Positions 1-11,895 of a stretch of 64,000 nt of DNA are shown in pieces. This DNA is from Eulemur rufifrons (Eukaryota > Chordata > Mammalia > Primates > Lemuridae). The stretch's first letter is position 1. Each line of letters begins with the position of its first letter. A program made the translations under genes and the position numbers. The notes under the pieces are model-generated. The model saw only the letters and a program-made list of their open reading frames with translations. It made no database searches and was not told where the DNA came from. The stretch spans positions 243,092,843-243,156,842 of the forward strand of contig NC_090989.1 in the NCBI RefSeq assembly GCF_041146395.1, in the 5' to 3' direction.

Positions 1-922
1 TTGATAAATTCTAATCATTTTCTAACAGCTGTATGCTCTAAATATTCTTTTCAAAGTTTTGTAACTGAAATAGAAGTTTCCACTAGGGTCTGGTAAGCAT
101 TACATTTTAGTAAAAATATCTTTAAATATATATATATATCACTTATTGTCATTCATCTTGTATTAATCTCTCTGCAAACTAAATTATATTTATTACATTT
201 TAGATAAATGGATGATATAGTCTTGTAGGATTATTTTAGGAATGTAAATAGAGAGAGGAAAATGAGAGAAAGAGAGAGAACAAACTGAAAACTGGCAGAA
301 AGCAACATTCTATTCTGACAGATGTGACCTTATCAAGTTTATAAGTGTCATCATTGTCATTTATATGTTCTGTGGAAGAGAGAGTCTGTTATTGTAGGAG
401 GCTGATTCTATTTATTAATTGGAAAAGCTTTTGATGGACTGCTAGAAAAGAGAATTTATAAGAAGTGGAAATGAACACATATGCATGCACACACATGCAC
501 ATACACAGGGGTATTTCAACAAAACTACAAATTGAATCTTAAAATCCAAGTGCTTAATTGCTATATAGTCTACTTCAATACGAATTGAGGGCATGCAATT
601 ACCACAATATAATTCTAGCTTCAAAACACTGTCTATCCAAATGCTAAACACATACTCTCACTTCTGTACATTTTTTACACTAGCCTTTTTGTTTGAACCA
701 AATAATATGATCAGAAAGATGAAAATAAATTATTTTTTTCTTTTTGATTGAAATTAGTAATCTTGCTTTTGTAAAATTACTTACTTTAAGTAATATTGCA
801 TACAGACTCATATAAGCCATTTCTCCAAGGCTTTACAAGTATATTGTGTATATGTAAGGATAAAGTTAACTCAATGTATTCATTTATTCAAAACTATGAT
901 TATTACAGGGGATTTTATGTTT
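1..922. other. AT-rich sequence, nothing assigned
   Basis: No recognisable gene or repeat. There is a short (TA)n run near 126-139 and a purine run near 245-285. Open frames here are short and lack familiar motifs. Confidence 0.5.
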
Positions 923-1409
923 AAGAAAAAGTACCTTTGTCATAGAATGTCTTTTGTTCTTTTGTGTAGATGCCCAGTAATGGGATTGCTGGATCAAAGG
1001 GCAGGTCTACTTGAATCTGTTTAAGGTATCTGCATATTGCTTTCCACAGGGGTTGCACTAGTTTGCAGTCCCACCAGCAGTGTATGAGTGTTCCTGTCTC
1101 TCTGCATCCACGCCAACATGTATTGTTTTGGGACTTTTTGATAAAGGCCATTCTCACTGGAGTTAAGTGATATCTCATTGTGGTTTTGATTTGCATTTCC
1201 CTGATGATTAGAGATGTTGAGCATTTTTTCATATGTTTGTTAGCCATTCTTATATCTTCTACATGATGAGTGTGATGCACACTGTGTGGGGGATGGACAC
1301 GATTGAAGCTCTGACTCAGGGGGAGGGGGGGGCATGGGCAATATATGTAACCTGAACTTTTGTACCCCCATAGTAAGCTGAAATAAAGAAAAAAAAAGAA
1401 AAAGTACCT
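923..1409 (+). mobile_element. 5'-inverted (twin-primed) short L1 with 14-bp target duplication
   Basis: Bases 937 to about 1261 are antisense L1 ORF2. On the minus strand they encode the ORF2 C-terminus, including the cysteine motif CX3CX7HX4C (CWRGC...HCWWDC) and [11 protein letters not shown]. From about 1262 the plus strand carries the L1 3' UTR and a tail near 1381-1395. The target duplication AAGAAAAAGTACCT is perfect at 923-936 and 1396-1409, and the left junction TTT|AAGAAA resembles an L1 endonuclease site. The arrangement is the classic outcome of twin priming. ORF2 is only a fragment, so the copy is dead. The clean duplication suggests a fairly young insertion. Confidence 0.9.
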
Positions 1410-1629
1410 AACATCCTACCCACTATTTCTAGCATTTTGACCTGAAAGGCTTTTCAATGTTATAAACTGGTGAGATAAACACTTTCATTTGCTGGGAAGC
1501 AGAAGTTTTGATGAAGTCCATAATGACAACAGTGTATCCGTTTTGTTTGCATAAAATAAAAATCTTTAAGATGTAGCTGTCTAGCAAAGGTATTCTGAGA
1601 TATTATTAGATATGCATCAAATGATCTGG

Positions 1630-2310
1630 TCTCAGATTCATACAATTTCATTGAACACTTATTATCTGCCATTCTTCTAGATGATAGGGATATATTTGTG
1701 AACAAAATAATCAAAAATCTTTTTCCACATTTGAAAATGATAAAGTGCCAAGGCAGAGGTGGGGAACAAAAAGGAGTCAGGGATTGGACAAGATGGGGAA
1801 GCAGCTAGGGGATTTCCATTTTAAGAAGAGCAGTCAGATCTGTCCCCTTGAGAAAGTTATTATTGGGCAAGGACTTGAAGGTGATGAGGGGTATAGAGGA
1901 AAAAACTGGTACACTTCCTGTGATGGTAACATGCCTGGCATATTCAAAGGACAGTAAAGAGTGGTTAAAGGAGAATGGGGGATGAGGGAAGAGCCAAAGG
2001 AAGGTGAAGAGGGAATGGGATACCAGATTCTATAGCATCTTGTAGGCAATTGTATTCTAAATGAAATAGGGAGCATATTGCAGAGATTTAGAAAAGAGTG
2101 ATATGATCTGACTTTCATTATAAAAGGGTCACTCTGGCTGCTGCTGGAGAATTGTGTGGAAGCAAGAAGGTTCATTAAAAGGCAATTACTCTTAATCTGG
2201 ATAAAATATGATGGGAGCTTGAAACAGGGTAGAATCAGTGGAGAGGTGACAAGGGTGAGCTTGGGGACATATTTTGATAAAACTTGCTGAAGAATTGAGC
2301 AATTGGGAGT
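1630..2310 (-). mobile_element. L2 LINE 3' fragment
   Basis: Read on the plus strand, the segment follows the reverse complement of the L2 3' region: an animal-unit style stretch TGAACAAAATAATCAAAAAT, then GGCAAGGACTTGAAGGTGAT, ATGCCTGGCATATTCAAAGG and GTGATATGATCTGACTTTC. It is highly diverged, as expected of a pre-eutherian LINE. Family assignment is from memory of the consensus; edges are approximate. Confidence 0.75.
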
Positions 2311-2814
2311 TGTTGAGGAAAAGGAAGCTTTAAGGATGATATCAAGACTTTTGTCCTTGCACCTTGGAAAGATGTGTTTTTCATTTACTCCCTTTGGGAA
2401 GATTTGCTTTCAGCTGCTATGTGACAAAAGCTAATTTAATACAGAGGAGAAAAGATTCTACTTTGGAGCTAATCATTAAAAATCTATTGATTCAGGCTCA
2501 ACTAATTCAGAATTTTTGATGACCTATCAGGGTTAGACTAGCTGAAGGCTTCCTTTGTATCAACTATAATCTACAAATTTTTAGGAAGGGAAGAAGGAAA
2601 CATTAAGTTAACTTGACAAAAAAGGTCTTTTTATGTTTTAGAAGTATCCCTTTTTACAGGAAGATTTTGCATAAGTAGAAATCCCTAGAGAAAGGCTATG
2701 TGAAACCCGAGCTTGGCAACACATATTTTTGTGTAACTGTGAACAGCTGCTTTGCCTGAGTCAGCCATGAAGCTAATCTGTCTCTCACAAAGTCTAATAC
2801 ATACATGGGCAGAC
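2311..2814. other. Unassigned sequence
   Basis: No gene, RNA gene or repeat recognised. It may include further decayed L2 next to the preceding fragment. Confidence 0.4.
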
Positions 2815-2925
2815 TAAATTATTAAAAAATGTTCAGCCTTCCTAGTAATCAAAGTCATGTAAATTTAATCAATAGTGAGATTCCATATGACATCTATCAA
2901 ATTAGTAAAAGTTTGAATTGTTCAA
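2815..2925 (+). mobile_element. Old L1 (L1M) ORF2 fragment
   Basis: The segment matches the L1 ORF2 passage around AAATGTTCAGCCTTCCTAGT ... ATCAAATTAGTAAAAGTTTG, which corresponds to the 'ATGTTCAACATCACTAATCA' region seen in younger copies in this window. It is short and diverged. Confidence 0.6.
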
Positions 2926-3549
2926 AAGAACATCTGATTTTCAGATTTAAGATGAGTGCATATATTTGTCTGCCCTCTTAGCCAAAATTCCAGTGCAACA
3001 GAGTTGAGATGTACACACAGGAATATATAATGGTAATAACAAGGCAAGAGTATCATAAACAGATAAGAGATTTTACAAACTTCCATAGGATGGATTGAAG
3101 ATGGGATTATTTTTTAAAATATATCCAAACAAAGGAAGCAAAATCTTAGAATTTGCACATGAGAAGGCTTCATCAAAGGTGAAAGCCACCATTTCCATCA
3201 ATGCCCTGGAGAGAAGCCAACCACGTAGTCAGCAGATCTGTAGAGCAATCATGAGCTACAGAGCTGAAATCAATATAATTAGCAGTAAGGCTGTCTACAG
3301 AGCAGCTGGAATATCCCTGCCTACACCATCACCCTGCACACATACAGAATGCTGGACTGATGGCATTTTACTGCTCTTGGAAACTAGAAAACTCTTGTCC
3401 AAGGAAAGCATGACAATACTGGGGATGCAGTAAGAGAGAACATGAATAAATTTAAAATAAAGTCACATTATTTATTGAGAAATAGTATCCACTGATAGCA
3501 CCATTTAACCTAATGGTTATCAAATTTTATTATTTATAAAAAACAGTTG
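2926..3549. other. Unassigned sequence with a 112-codon open frame
   Basis: A plus-strand open frame runs 3095-3433 (112 codons). It has no domain, signal peptide or membrane segment that I recognise, no upstream promoter signature, and composition like its surroundings. I do not call it a gene. Confidence 0.4.
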
Positions 3550-3715
3550 AGATCAAAGGTTCTCCAACTTAAGTATTCATAAGATTACCAGGGATCAAAT
3601 TAAACAGTAATTCTAAACTGCAGAATGTCTGATTTAAAAGGTTTGCAGTGGGACCTAGGAATATGCATTTGGAACAAGTACTATCTAGATGACTATGTTG
3701 CAGGTGATGGAGAAT
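3550..3715 (+). mobile_element. MER5A-like hAT DNA transposon fossil
   Basis: The order GGTTCTCCAACTTAAG ... ATTACCAGGGATCAAAT ... GGACCTAGGAATATGCATTT follows the MER5A consensus (non-autonomous hAT-Charlie element). It is diverged and only partly terminal-repeat bounded. Confidence 0.65.
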
Positions 3716-3784
3716 AGAGTAAAAGGGCAAAAAAAAAAATGGGACAAAAACATTAGGCACATTTTGTGTGCTCTATGGTACTAG

Positions 3785-4062
3785 CACCTTCCTTCTCATC
3801 ATTCTCTTTTTATGGAAGGCCTTCCCCACTCATACTTATTCCTCTCCTACTCATATATCAAAACCCAACTAAAGCCTTTACACCTTGCCTCTATTGAAAT
3901 CTCTCTCCTCTAAATGCCTTTATCACTTCCTTTTCTTTCCATTCATGATAACTATGCACTCTTTTAGTATGCTTGCATCATATTAAAATTTTATTGATAC
4001 ATTTCGTTGCTACTAATATACTCCACATGTCTCTCTTGTCTCACTAGAATGTAACTTAGCCA
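3785..4062 (+). mobile_element. L2 LINE 3' fragment (sense)
   Basis: AAGGCCTTCCCCACTCAT followed by a T- and C-rich stretch and CACTAGAATGTAACTTAG matches the sense L2 3' end, where the consensus reads AAGGCCTTCCCTGACCA ... CTAGAATGTAAGCTCC. Old and diverged. Confidence 0.65.
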
Positions 4063-4757
4063 GGTTCTTAGGCTATATTAACTAAACCAATATTTACTCA
4101 TACATGATGTATTTATCATTTTTATTGACTAAATTAAATTGATATTTCCATCTTTCCATGCTGTCTATAACATCACTCCGCTTGGGGGGAAAAAAGAGGG
4201 AAAGAGGAAGGAAAAAGAAAGCAAACATAGAAGCAAATTCCGGAACCATGTCAAAATTTTAAAATACATAATTTTTAACATTCCAGTGTATAATCATTTT
4301 GTGAATTTCAAGTTAACAAGTAGAGATGTTAAAATGTAAATCACTGGAACCCAAGAGATTGTATCAGTCCACATGTTTTTCCAAAGTGTCTATTATATAC
4401 ATACATGCAGGACATCATCTGTTCCCCAAAGGAATTTACAATCTGAGAAAGAAAATAAACATCAAAAGTAAAATCCAGCATTAAGTTCACTAATTAGAGT
4501 TTAGAAATCTACAGAAAAAGCACTAAATATAATCTTAAAAGGCCTGAATTATTAGATTTTTCCATAATCATAATGATCTTAAACTTGAAAATAATGTGTT
4601 CCTTTTAATTTTAAAATACATTAATTAAATTGCAAAAGCAAAACACACTCATGTTAACAGAGACACTGAAGACTAATAAGCACAAGTGTTTCCCAAATTC
4701 CCCATCCTTTTGCACTCATTACACTCCTCTTCCCAGGCCAAACTACTATTAATAGTT
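4063..4757. other. Unassigned AT-rich sequence
   Basis: Contains a polypurine run at 4185-4240 (GGGGGGAAAAAAGAGGGAAA and following). No gene or repeat family recognised. Confidence 0.45.
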
Positions 4758-6620
4758 TATGTAAAGTTTGGTAAACTGATGCCTCCCAATTTGTTCTTTT
4801 TGCTTAAGATTGCTGTGGCTATACAGGGTTTTCCCTGGTCCCACACAAAGCATAGAATTAATTTTTCTAGATCTGTGGAAAATGATGTTGGTATTTTAAT
4901 AGAAATTGCACTGAATGTGTAGATCACTTTGGGTAGTACAGACATTTTAACATGTTGATTCTGCTGACCCATGACCATGGTATAGTTTTCCACCTGTTTA
5001 CCTCCTCTGCTATTTCCTTCCTCAGGGTTTTGTAGTTCTCCCTATAGAGGTCTTTTGCCTCCTTAGTTAGATATATTCCTAGGTACTTTATTTTCTTTGC
5101 TGCTATTGTGAAAGGTATTGAGTCTTTGATTTGGTTCTCAGCTTGACTGCTGTTGGCATATATGAATACTACTGATTTCTGTACATTGATTTTATAACCT
5201 GAGACGTTGCTGAATTCATTTATCAATTCCAGTAGTCTCTTGGCAGAATCTTTCAAAACAACGTGGTACTGGCACAAAGACAGAAACATAGACAATGGAT
5301 CAGAACAGAGAACCCAGATATAAAACCATCCTCATATAGCCATCTGATCTTTGACAAAGCAGACAAAAATATATACCGGGGAAAAGAATCGTTATTCGAT
5401 AAATAGTGCTGGGAAAATTGGATAGCCACATGCAGAAGACTGAAACAGGAGCCTCACTTCTCACCACTCACAAAAATCAACTCACAATAGATAACAGACT
5501 TAAAACTAAGGCATGAAACTATAAGAATTTTAGAAGAAAATGTTGGGAAAAACTCTTATAGACATTGGCCTAGGCAAAGAATCTATGAACAAGACCCCAA
5601 AAGCAATCACAATAACAACAAAAAATAAATAAATGGGACCTGATCAAATTAAAAAGCTTCTGCACAGTCAAGGAAACTATCATTAGAGTGAATAGACAAT
5701 CTACAGAATAAGAGAAAATATTTGCATGCTATACATCCAATAAAGAGCTGATAACTAAAATCTATAAAAAACTCAAGCAAATCAGCAAGAAAAAAAATCT
5801 AACAGCCCCATTAAAAGTGAACAAAAGACACGAAAAGAAACTTCAAAAGAAGATAGACTAATAGCTAAGAAACATATGAAAAAATGCCCAACATCTCTAA
5901 TCATCAGGGAAATGCAAATCACAACCACAATGAGATATAATTTAACTACAATAAGAATGGTTTTTATCAAAAAGTCCCAAAACAACAAATGTCAGTGTGG
6001 ATGTGGAGAAATACACTGTTGGTGGGACTGCAAACTAGTCCAACTTCTATGGAAAGTAGTATGGAGATATCTGAAAGAGCTAAAAGTAAAGTACCATTTG
6101 ATCCAGCAATCACACTACTGGGTATTTACCCAAAGGAAAAAAATACATTCTATAAAAAAGACACCTGCACTCAAATATTTATAGCAGCACAATTTGTAAT
6201 TATAAAGCTGTGGAAACAATCCGAGTGCCCATCAATGCATGAGTTAATTAATAAAATGTGGTATATGTATACCATGGAGTCCTACTCAGCCAGAGAAAAC
6301 AATGGTGAACTAATACTTCTTGTATTAACCTGAATGGAATAGGAGACCATTCTTCTAAGTGAAGTATCACAAGAATGGAAAAACACACACTACATGAACT
6401 CACCATTAAATTGGAACTAATCAACACTTATGTGCACATACAGAAATAACATTCACTGGAAATCAAGAAGGTGGGGTGGGGATGGGTAAATTCACACCTA
6501 ATGGTTACAATGCATGCTATCTGGGTAATGGGCACACTTATAACTTTAACTCAAATAGTACAAAAGCAATTTATGTAACCAAAACATTTGTACTCCCATA
6601 ATATTCTGAAATTTTTTTAA
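4758..6620 (+). mobile_element. 5'-inverted (twin-primed) L1 element
   Basis: From about 5250 down to 4758, the minus strand encodes the ORF2 region after the reverse transcriptase ([20 protein letters not shown] ... [13 protein letters not shown]). From about 5255 the plus strand resumes ORF2 almost exactly where the inverted part stops ([14 protein letters not shown]) and continues through GIYPKEKNTFYKKDTC to the 3' UTR, ending near 6617. Reading frames are broken by many stops, and the ORF2 cysteine motif is shortened (CGCGEIHCWWDC). The head-to-tail continuity of the two oppositely oriented parts shows one insertion with 5' inversion rather than two. A convincing target duplication was not found. 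Confidence 0.88.
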
Positions 6621-6754
6621 AAAGTTTGAATATTATTCTCATTAATTATATCAGAGACAAATGAGATGATATATGATCAAATATGAATAAAGTATATTAG
6701 CACTTAAACAATACTTTATGTGCATTATCCCAGAGTAGGTTTCTGTACAGTTAT

Positions 6755-6985
6755 AAAATAATAACAATGATGATAACATTTATGAAGTACTTGCTCTGTG
6801 CAGAACATCTGACTGTGTTTCACCTGGACTATCTCACTGATCCTCATAACTACACTGTGAGGTACAGGCCATTAATATTTCCATTTTGCCCATGAAGGAA
6901 CAGACGTAGAGAAATTAAGTAACTTGTTCAAGAGCAGGAATCTAATAACTAGTGAATCCGCCATTCAAACCAAAGTAAAATGGCT
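6755..6985 (+). mobile_element. MIR SINE
   Basis: Follows the MIR core: GAAGTACTTGCTCTGTGCAG, ATCTCACTGATCCTCATAAC, TTTGCCCATGAAGGAACAGA and AATTAAGTAACTTGTTCAAG, ending in a match to the tRNA-LINE tail. tRNA-derived SINE, long inactive. Confidence 0.85.
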
Positions 6986-8074
6986 CCAACCTCTGACATC
7001 TCCACACCATAATATAACTGCCAATATATTTATCAAACCATACACAGTAAATACATCAATAAGATAGGTTTAAACATATATGACTTTTGTTACATGGGCA
7101 AGATCATGTTATATATATTTTGCCATGACTTGTAAGGATTAAATGAGATGGGCTAAGAAAATGCCAGTCATGGCACATGACATATGGTTGCCATTAGTCT
7201 CTCTGCTAATTTAACACAGTGAGACATTTGATATGAGTTATTTCTATTCACCACAGCACCTGTCACATACTAGGTGCTCAGTTCTTTCAGCTTTGTTATA
7301 GTTTTTAGACAGTCTTCAATTTAGTTTTTAAGGGAAACATTTTCCTTCTCACTTTGTGGCAAATATTTCTTGATTTTTGCACACCTTTCCTTTTTTAAAA
7401 TAATGAATTAATCCAGGATCTCATGTTTTCAGTTTTAGCCTTAAAGCCAATGAACCATGTGAAAAAATTATTTAATAAGGAACTTGATAACATCAGTAAA
7501 TAAGAATAGATGGCACCATGGTAATAATCTTTTGACACACATATTTTAGTAAAAAACAAATTTGAATGAAAGACTAAAATTACATATGTTCTGTCAGGCT
7601 TTATTTTTAAAAAAGAAATAAAGAAAATCTGCAAAAGTTGGAAATGAGTCAAATTGTTAGGCAAAATACAGAAACGGTTTCTAGATTTTGGAACACAAAA
7701 AATGTATAATTTTGAACAAAATAAATATTAGTTGGTGAGCATGCTATTATATCGTATCCTTTTCCAAACAAATTTTGGTTAAAACACTGTTTTATATAGG
7801 AGAGTTTATTTAAAGTAAATAAGTAAAACTGAACTGATCAAAGCTACAGGAGATGGCTGATGAGGAGATGGAAGATAGGAACTTACCTGCCTTTTTGATT
7901 CATTTCTAATGGGACCCAAAGAGGTCTCTAGAACACCATATTCCTATTTTCAGGGTATCACTTTATATAATCGCCACTACTGTAACTTGGGAAACATCAG
8001 ATTTTCAATAAAGGATGATTTCCTTTCAGTATTTGGTGATTTTAAATTTACTTGCATATATTATAAAGAATTCA
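6986..8074. other. Mostly unassigned; possible antisense MIR traces
   Basis: 7140-7290 holds pieces such as GGATTAAATGAGATGGGCTA and CACATACTAGGTGCTCAG that resemble antisense MIR, too degraded to bound. The rest is AT-rich with no gene seen. Confidence 0.4.
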
Positions 8075-8275
8075 ATCTGTCTCAAAGTGTGGTTCATGGA
8101 CAACTTACAACAACCTATAGTAGAGTCACCTGCAGTGGTTGTTAAAAAAAAAATGTCATTTCCTGGGCAGATGTAGAATATCTCAAGTTTGATATGGTAA
8201 TCTGCATTTTTAATAAGCATTCTGCTTGAAGCTCATGTTTCTGAAATGTTTTAGAACCATTGATTCAGATTTTAC
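8075..8275 (+). mobile_element. MER5A-like hAT fossil
   Basis: Begins TCTCAAAGTGTGGTTCATGG, passes GAGTCACCTGCAGTGG and ATCTGCATTTTTAATAAGC, and ends GTTTTAGAACCATTG, matching the MER5A order with its near-terminal inverted repeats (CTCAAAGTGTGGTTC versus AGAACCATTG). An A10 tract near 8145 is an internal expansion. Confidence 0.75.
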
Positions 8276-8934
8276 AGTAGAATTATTTTGCTAGAAGCAT
8301 CAAAATGAATTGGAAAAAAAGTTTAAAAAATAAGCCAAACATTTTCTAATTTTTAATGCAAAAATTTATAAGTATGATTTTTTCCCAGGAATCTTCCTTT
8401 GTGAATGAATGACTTCAGTTAGATGCCTTTGTGTTTGGATATAAAAGGGCGTTAATATACATTTTGATGCAACATGTCACAACTCCTCATGTCTGGGTAA
8501 CTTTGCCAGCAATAACAAGTATAGCCTTCCTTTAAGAAAGTAAATGTTAGATGTTTCACACTTAGTTTTGGTTTCCATAATAGGCATCTTCTTTGCACAG
8601 GGAAAATTATCAAGTATGCACTGGTTTGTGTTTTCCTCTATGATGAGAAATTGCAGTTTTGCTTCTCTTACTATAGAATGTGTTAAATCAAGTCCAATTT
8701 TTTTTAAGAAACAGTATACAGAATGAATTTGAACTGAGTTTATAAGCAGGAAAGGAGCCCAAATTGAATCAGAACTGAAATTATACTTTGATTTAGTTCT
8801 ATCACTCTCCCCAGCAAAAGCATTCCATAAATGGTAGGAAACAATGTGTCCAACTTAAATAGGAAATAATAAAGTTTTAGTATTTTGACATATGGGTCCA
8901 CTGAAGGTTTGATAGAGGGGCAGGTGCACTACAT
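8276..8934. other. Unassigned sequence
   Basis: No gene, RNA gene or repeat family recognised. Confidence 0.4.
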
Positions 8935-9265
8935 TAAATTACCATAGTAATTGAGCACATACCAAACATTGTGCTAGATGACACAAACCATATCTAGTAG
9001 ACAAGGCATGGTTTCTACTCTCTAGGAATCAACAGTCTGTACGTGGAGGGAAGGCATGACACAACTTAGAAAATGAGAAATGCTATAAAGAAGATATGCA
9101 CAAAATGTTGGGGATCTTAGAAAAAAAACAAGGTTATTTTTGAAGAAAAAAGGATAGTGAAAGCCTTCAAATGAAGTTGACATTTGAAATTTACTTTCAA
9201 TAATTAGAAAAAGGAAAGAGAAGTCCAAGTGTAGGATTTTGACAACCCATTCTATCTCCCCTAAC
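8935..9265 (-). mobile_element. L2 LINE 3' fragment
   Basis: On the plus strand it reads the reverse complement of L2: CACATACCAAACATTGTGCT, GGCATGGTTTCTACTCTCTA and AAGTTGACATTTGAAATTTA. Old and diverged. Confidence 0.7.
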
Positions 9266-9719
9266 ATATTTGGTCATGCTGTAACCTCCTTGGTGGAAGA
9301 AAAGGGCCAGAAAACAGAAAATTACTACATTTTATAACTGAAGCCAATTACAAAAATCTTCATACCAGAGAAATAAATTCTACTATTGTATTGCCCAATC
9401 CTGGAGCCTCTTCCCATGTAGCAATTGGCAGTAAGCAGAAGAGGTGAAGCAATGAGATATCAACAACTAGATTTTTTACCATCAGTGGAAGACCATAGAA
9501 GGTCTACAGAAGCTCTATAAGATCGCACGCTCAGTAGAATCAGTATTATAGATAGATACAACAATTTTTCTGTGTGTTCATCCATTGTCTAATACAGAAT
9601 CTGCTCCTGAAGGCCTCCCAGACTTCACCTGAAGGTGTGCTCCTTAGATCATGTTCTTTTCCTTCCTGGTTACTGTTTACATACATATGGTTTATGTCTT
9701 TCCTTCTCTTTCTCTCTAG

Positions 9720-9720
9720 A

Positions 9721-9747
<27 letters not shown>
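9720..9747. repeat. (TG)n microsatellite
   Basis: An uninterrupted TG run of about 13 units followed by TATATG. Probably polymorphic. Chance open frames on both strands across it encode only Cys-Val or His-Thr runs. Confidence 0.97.
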
Positions 9748-9754
<7 letters not shown>

Positions 9755-10004
9755 AGTATACTTCACATTGAAAAGTAACTTGTAAAGAGGCCCTACAACC
9801 AGACAATATTTGCACAAGTCACTTTAGATTACATTATTTGCTCTATTTGATCAAACTCCAACTGGGTTGCCAGCCCATCAAACTTCCTTGATAATATGAA
9901 TGTAAATATTCTTCAGTTTCCTTTCCTTATCTTGTCTTCCTTTGCATAATATCTTTTTGACCTGTCCATCATCTCCTTAATTCAATGATTTTCTCAGTCA
10001 CCTA

Positions 10005-10720
10005 TTGGTATAATAAAGCTAAGTAACAAACAGCCATAAAACCTTAAGTAGCAAACAACAATATGCACTTATTTAGCTCATGTGTCTGTGGGGCAAATGG
10101 GTATTGGCTGATCTAGGCTGGGCTCAGATAAGTAGTTCTGCTGACTTTGGTTAACACATTAACTGCCACATGCATTGTATTTAACTCACACTAGTTTTGA
10201 GCCCCGGGCCTCATGAAGCAAAACCTGGGCAAAGCCCTACAGTTGGTTCGTGAAAATCTTACTTGTTAATATTCTTATTGTTACAATTAATATTGACAAA
10301 TTAATTCTAAAAATGTGGATTAAATGAATATGAGTCAATAAATTTCATTTTTCATTAAATTAGAAAGGATTATTTTGTTTTTGAAGCTTTCGTTCTATTT
10401 TCAAAATAAAACACTGTGGCCCCAAGGAAAAAAATTTTTTTTCTAGTGTGGCAGTCAATGTGTTAAACTTGCTCATGCATCTCTTATCCTCCTCCTGAGA
10501 CCAACAGGATAACCACAGCATGTACTGTTCATGAGATGGCAGAGGTACATGGGAGGAAACAGAAACATGCTATACCTTTTAAGGCTAAGCCTTGAACCCA
10601 GCATGCTAGCATGTCTATTAATAGCACATTCTGTTACCAAAAGCAAATCATAAAGCCAAACACACATTCAAGAGGCAAATCAATATACACCACCCCTTTA
10701 GTAGGAGGAGCTGTAAAGTC
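10005..10720. mobile_element. Old interspersed repeat split by the piggyBac-like element
   Basis: The left part (about 10005-10154) and right part (about 10463-10720) are continuous with each other once the internal 308-bp element and one TTAA are removed. The sequence around CACTTATTTAGCTCATGTGT, GCTGATCTAGGCTGGGCTCA, GCTCATGCATCTCTTATCC and CATGAGATGGCAGAGGTACA resembles a widespread mammalian repeat that I cannot name with confidence (possibly an MLT-type LTR). Confidence 0.6.
10151..10466. mobile_element. piggyBac-like non-autonomous DNA transposon with TTAA target sites
   Basis: TTAA lies at 10151-10154 and again at 10463-10466. Between them sits a 308-bp element. Its left end starts CACATTAACTGCCACA, and its right end read inward starts CACATTGACTGCCACA, one mismatch in 16. 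Terminal inverted repeats joined directly to duplicated TTAA are the hallmark of the piggyBac superfamily. There is no open frame that could be a transposase, so it is a MITE-type derivative mobilised in trans. It interrupts an older repeat whose two halves join cleanly across the TTAA. Recent piggyBac activity is reported for the gray mouse lemur lineage (established knowledge, recalled); whether this is that subfamily I cannot tell. Confidence 0.85.
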
Positions 10721-11644
10721 AGATTGAAAAGTGCAAAGAAACACCCCACACATGAATTAGACATCTCACCTGTATACGTCTTTAATACATTGTGCTTACT
10801 GCTAATCTAACACTTACTGCCACACAATATAGTGATCTGATGACTTATTTCTTCCAAAAGATGATAGCCCTCTTCAGGCAAGAACCCTGCCATATCCACC
10901 ATCATGGTATCTCCAGAAACTCCAATAAAGTCTTAATGTACAGACACTAATATTTTAAGACAGACACATGGAAGAAAAGGAGGCAAAAGGGAAGACAGGA
11001 AGAAAGGAGGATAGACCATCTTAAACTCAAGATGTAATTGCAATTAAGCTACTACCCTAAAGATACAACATGATTCTACTTTCTAAGTTTCTTAGGTCTG
11101 GTATCACTTTTTTTTCCTGCTTTGCAAAAATATCTTAAAACAAGTTTTTAATAATACTTGAACTGATCATAGATAAAATACACACTTAATGGTTCCCCCC
11201 CATAATATTCTCTATAAAAACTTGGATTAAAATACACCCTCACTCTAAAAATTTTTTTCCTCGTAGTTGAAGGGGTAATATCAACAGTCATCAATGTTAT
11301 TGGGCACATGGTATGGCAAAGAGGAGACAGTTTATCACTTGGCAGATATAAGAAATTATATATTTTAAGGGCCATTAATATAACTAGGTTTGGTGTATTC
11401 CACAGTAGGGATTTATTGAAAGAGTAGGACATGTAGGATTAAGAAATGCATATTTCTTTACAAGTCAGGCTATTTGGGTAAGCTTCTTAAAACTAAACCT
11501 CCTTAAGGCTCCTCCAAGCTTCAGTTGATTCTATATATACAAATTTTATTACTAATTATGTTCAGTTCTTTGTATTTATAGGGCATTTTTTCACCCAAAG
11601 AGTCCAAATTATGTAATAGCAGTGGCAATCACTAGATAATTATT
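10721..11644. other. Unassigned sequence
   Basis: Contains a purine-rich run near 10970-11015. No gene or repeat family recognised. Confidence 0.4.
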
Positions 11645-11885
11645 ATGTAAGTTTTGAATGTTTATAGGGCCTGGTAAAGTGCTACTAGATTTATATAGTT
11701 TTTAATACTTAAAATAATCTATTGAAAAAAAACCTCTTTTGTCCCTCTCTACATAAAAAGAAACAGAGGTTTGGAGAATTTGTGACATGCTTAAACCAAA
11801 AAAAAAAAAAAAAAAAAAAAAAAGAAATGCCAGAGCCAGAATTTAAACACAGATCAGTATGATTCTGAAAGTTTTGCTTTTCCAT
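11645..11885 (+). mobile_element. MIR SINE carrying an A26 tract
   Basis: MIR signals include GGGCCTGGTAAAGTGCTA, ACAGAGGTTTGGAGAATTTG and CCAGAGCCAGAATTTAAACA. An uninterrupted run of 26 A residues (11798-11823) is embedded between the ACATGCTTAAACC and GAAATGCCAGAGCC portions of the MIR. Confidence 0.75.
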
Positions 11886-11895
11886 ATCTTGATTA

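Noticed and set aside
921..1280. 119-codon open frame on the minus strand as a host gene
   Set aside because: It is the inverted ORF2 C-terminal fragment of an L1, with a few codons from the 3' UTR of the sense part at its start.
3095..3433. 112-codon plus-strand frame as a gene
   Set aside because: No recognised domain, no supporting context, and its length is within what chance produces in 64 kb.
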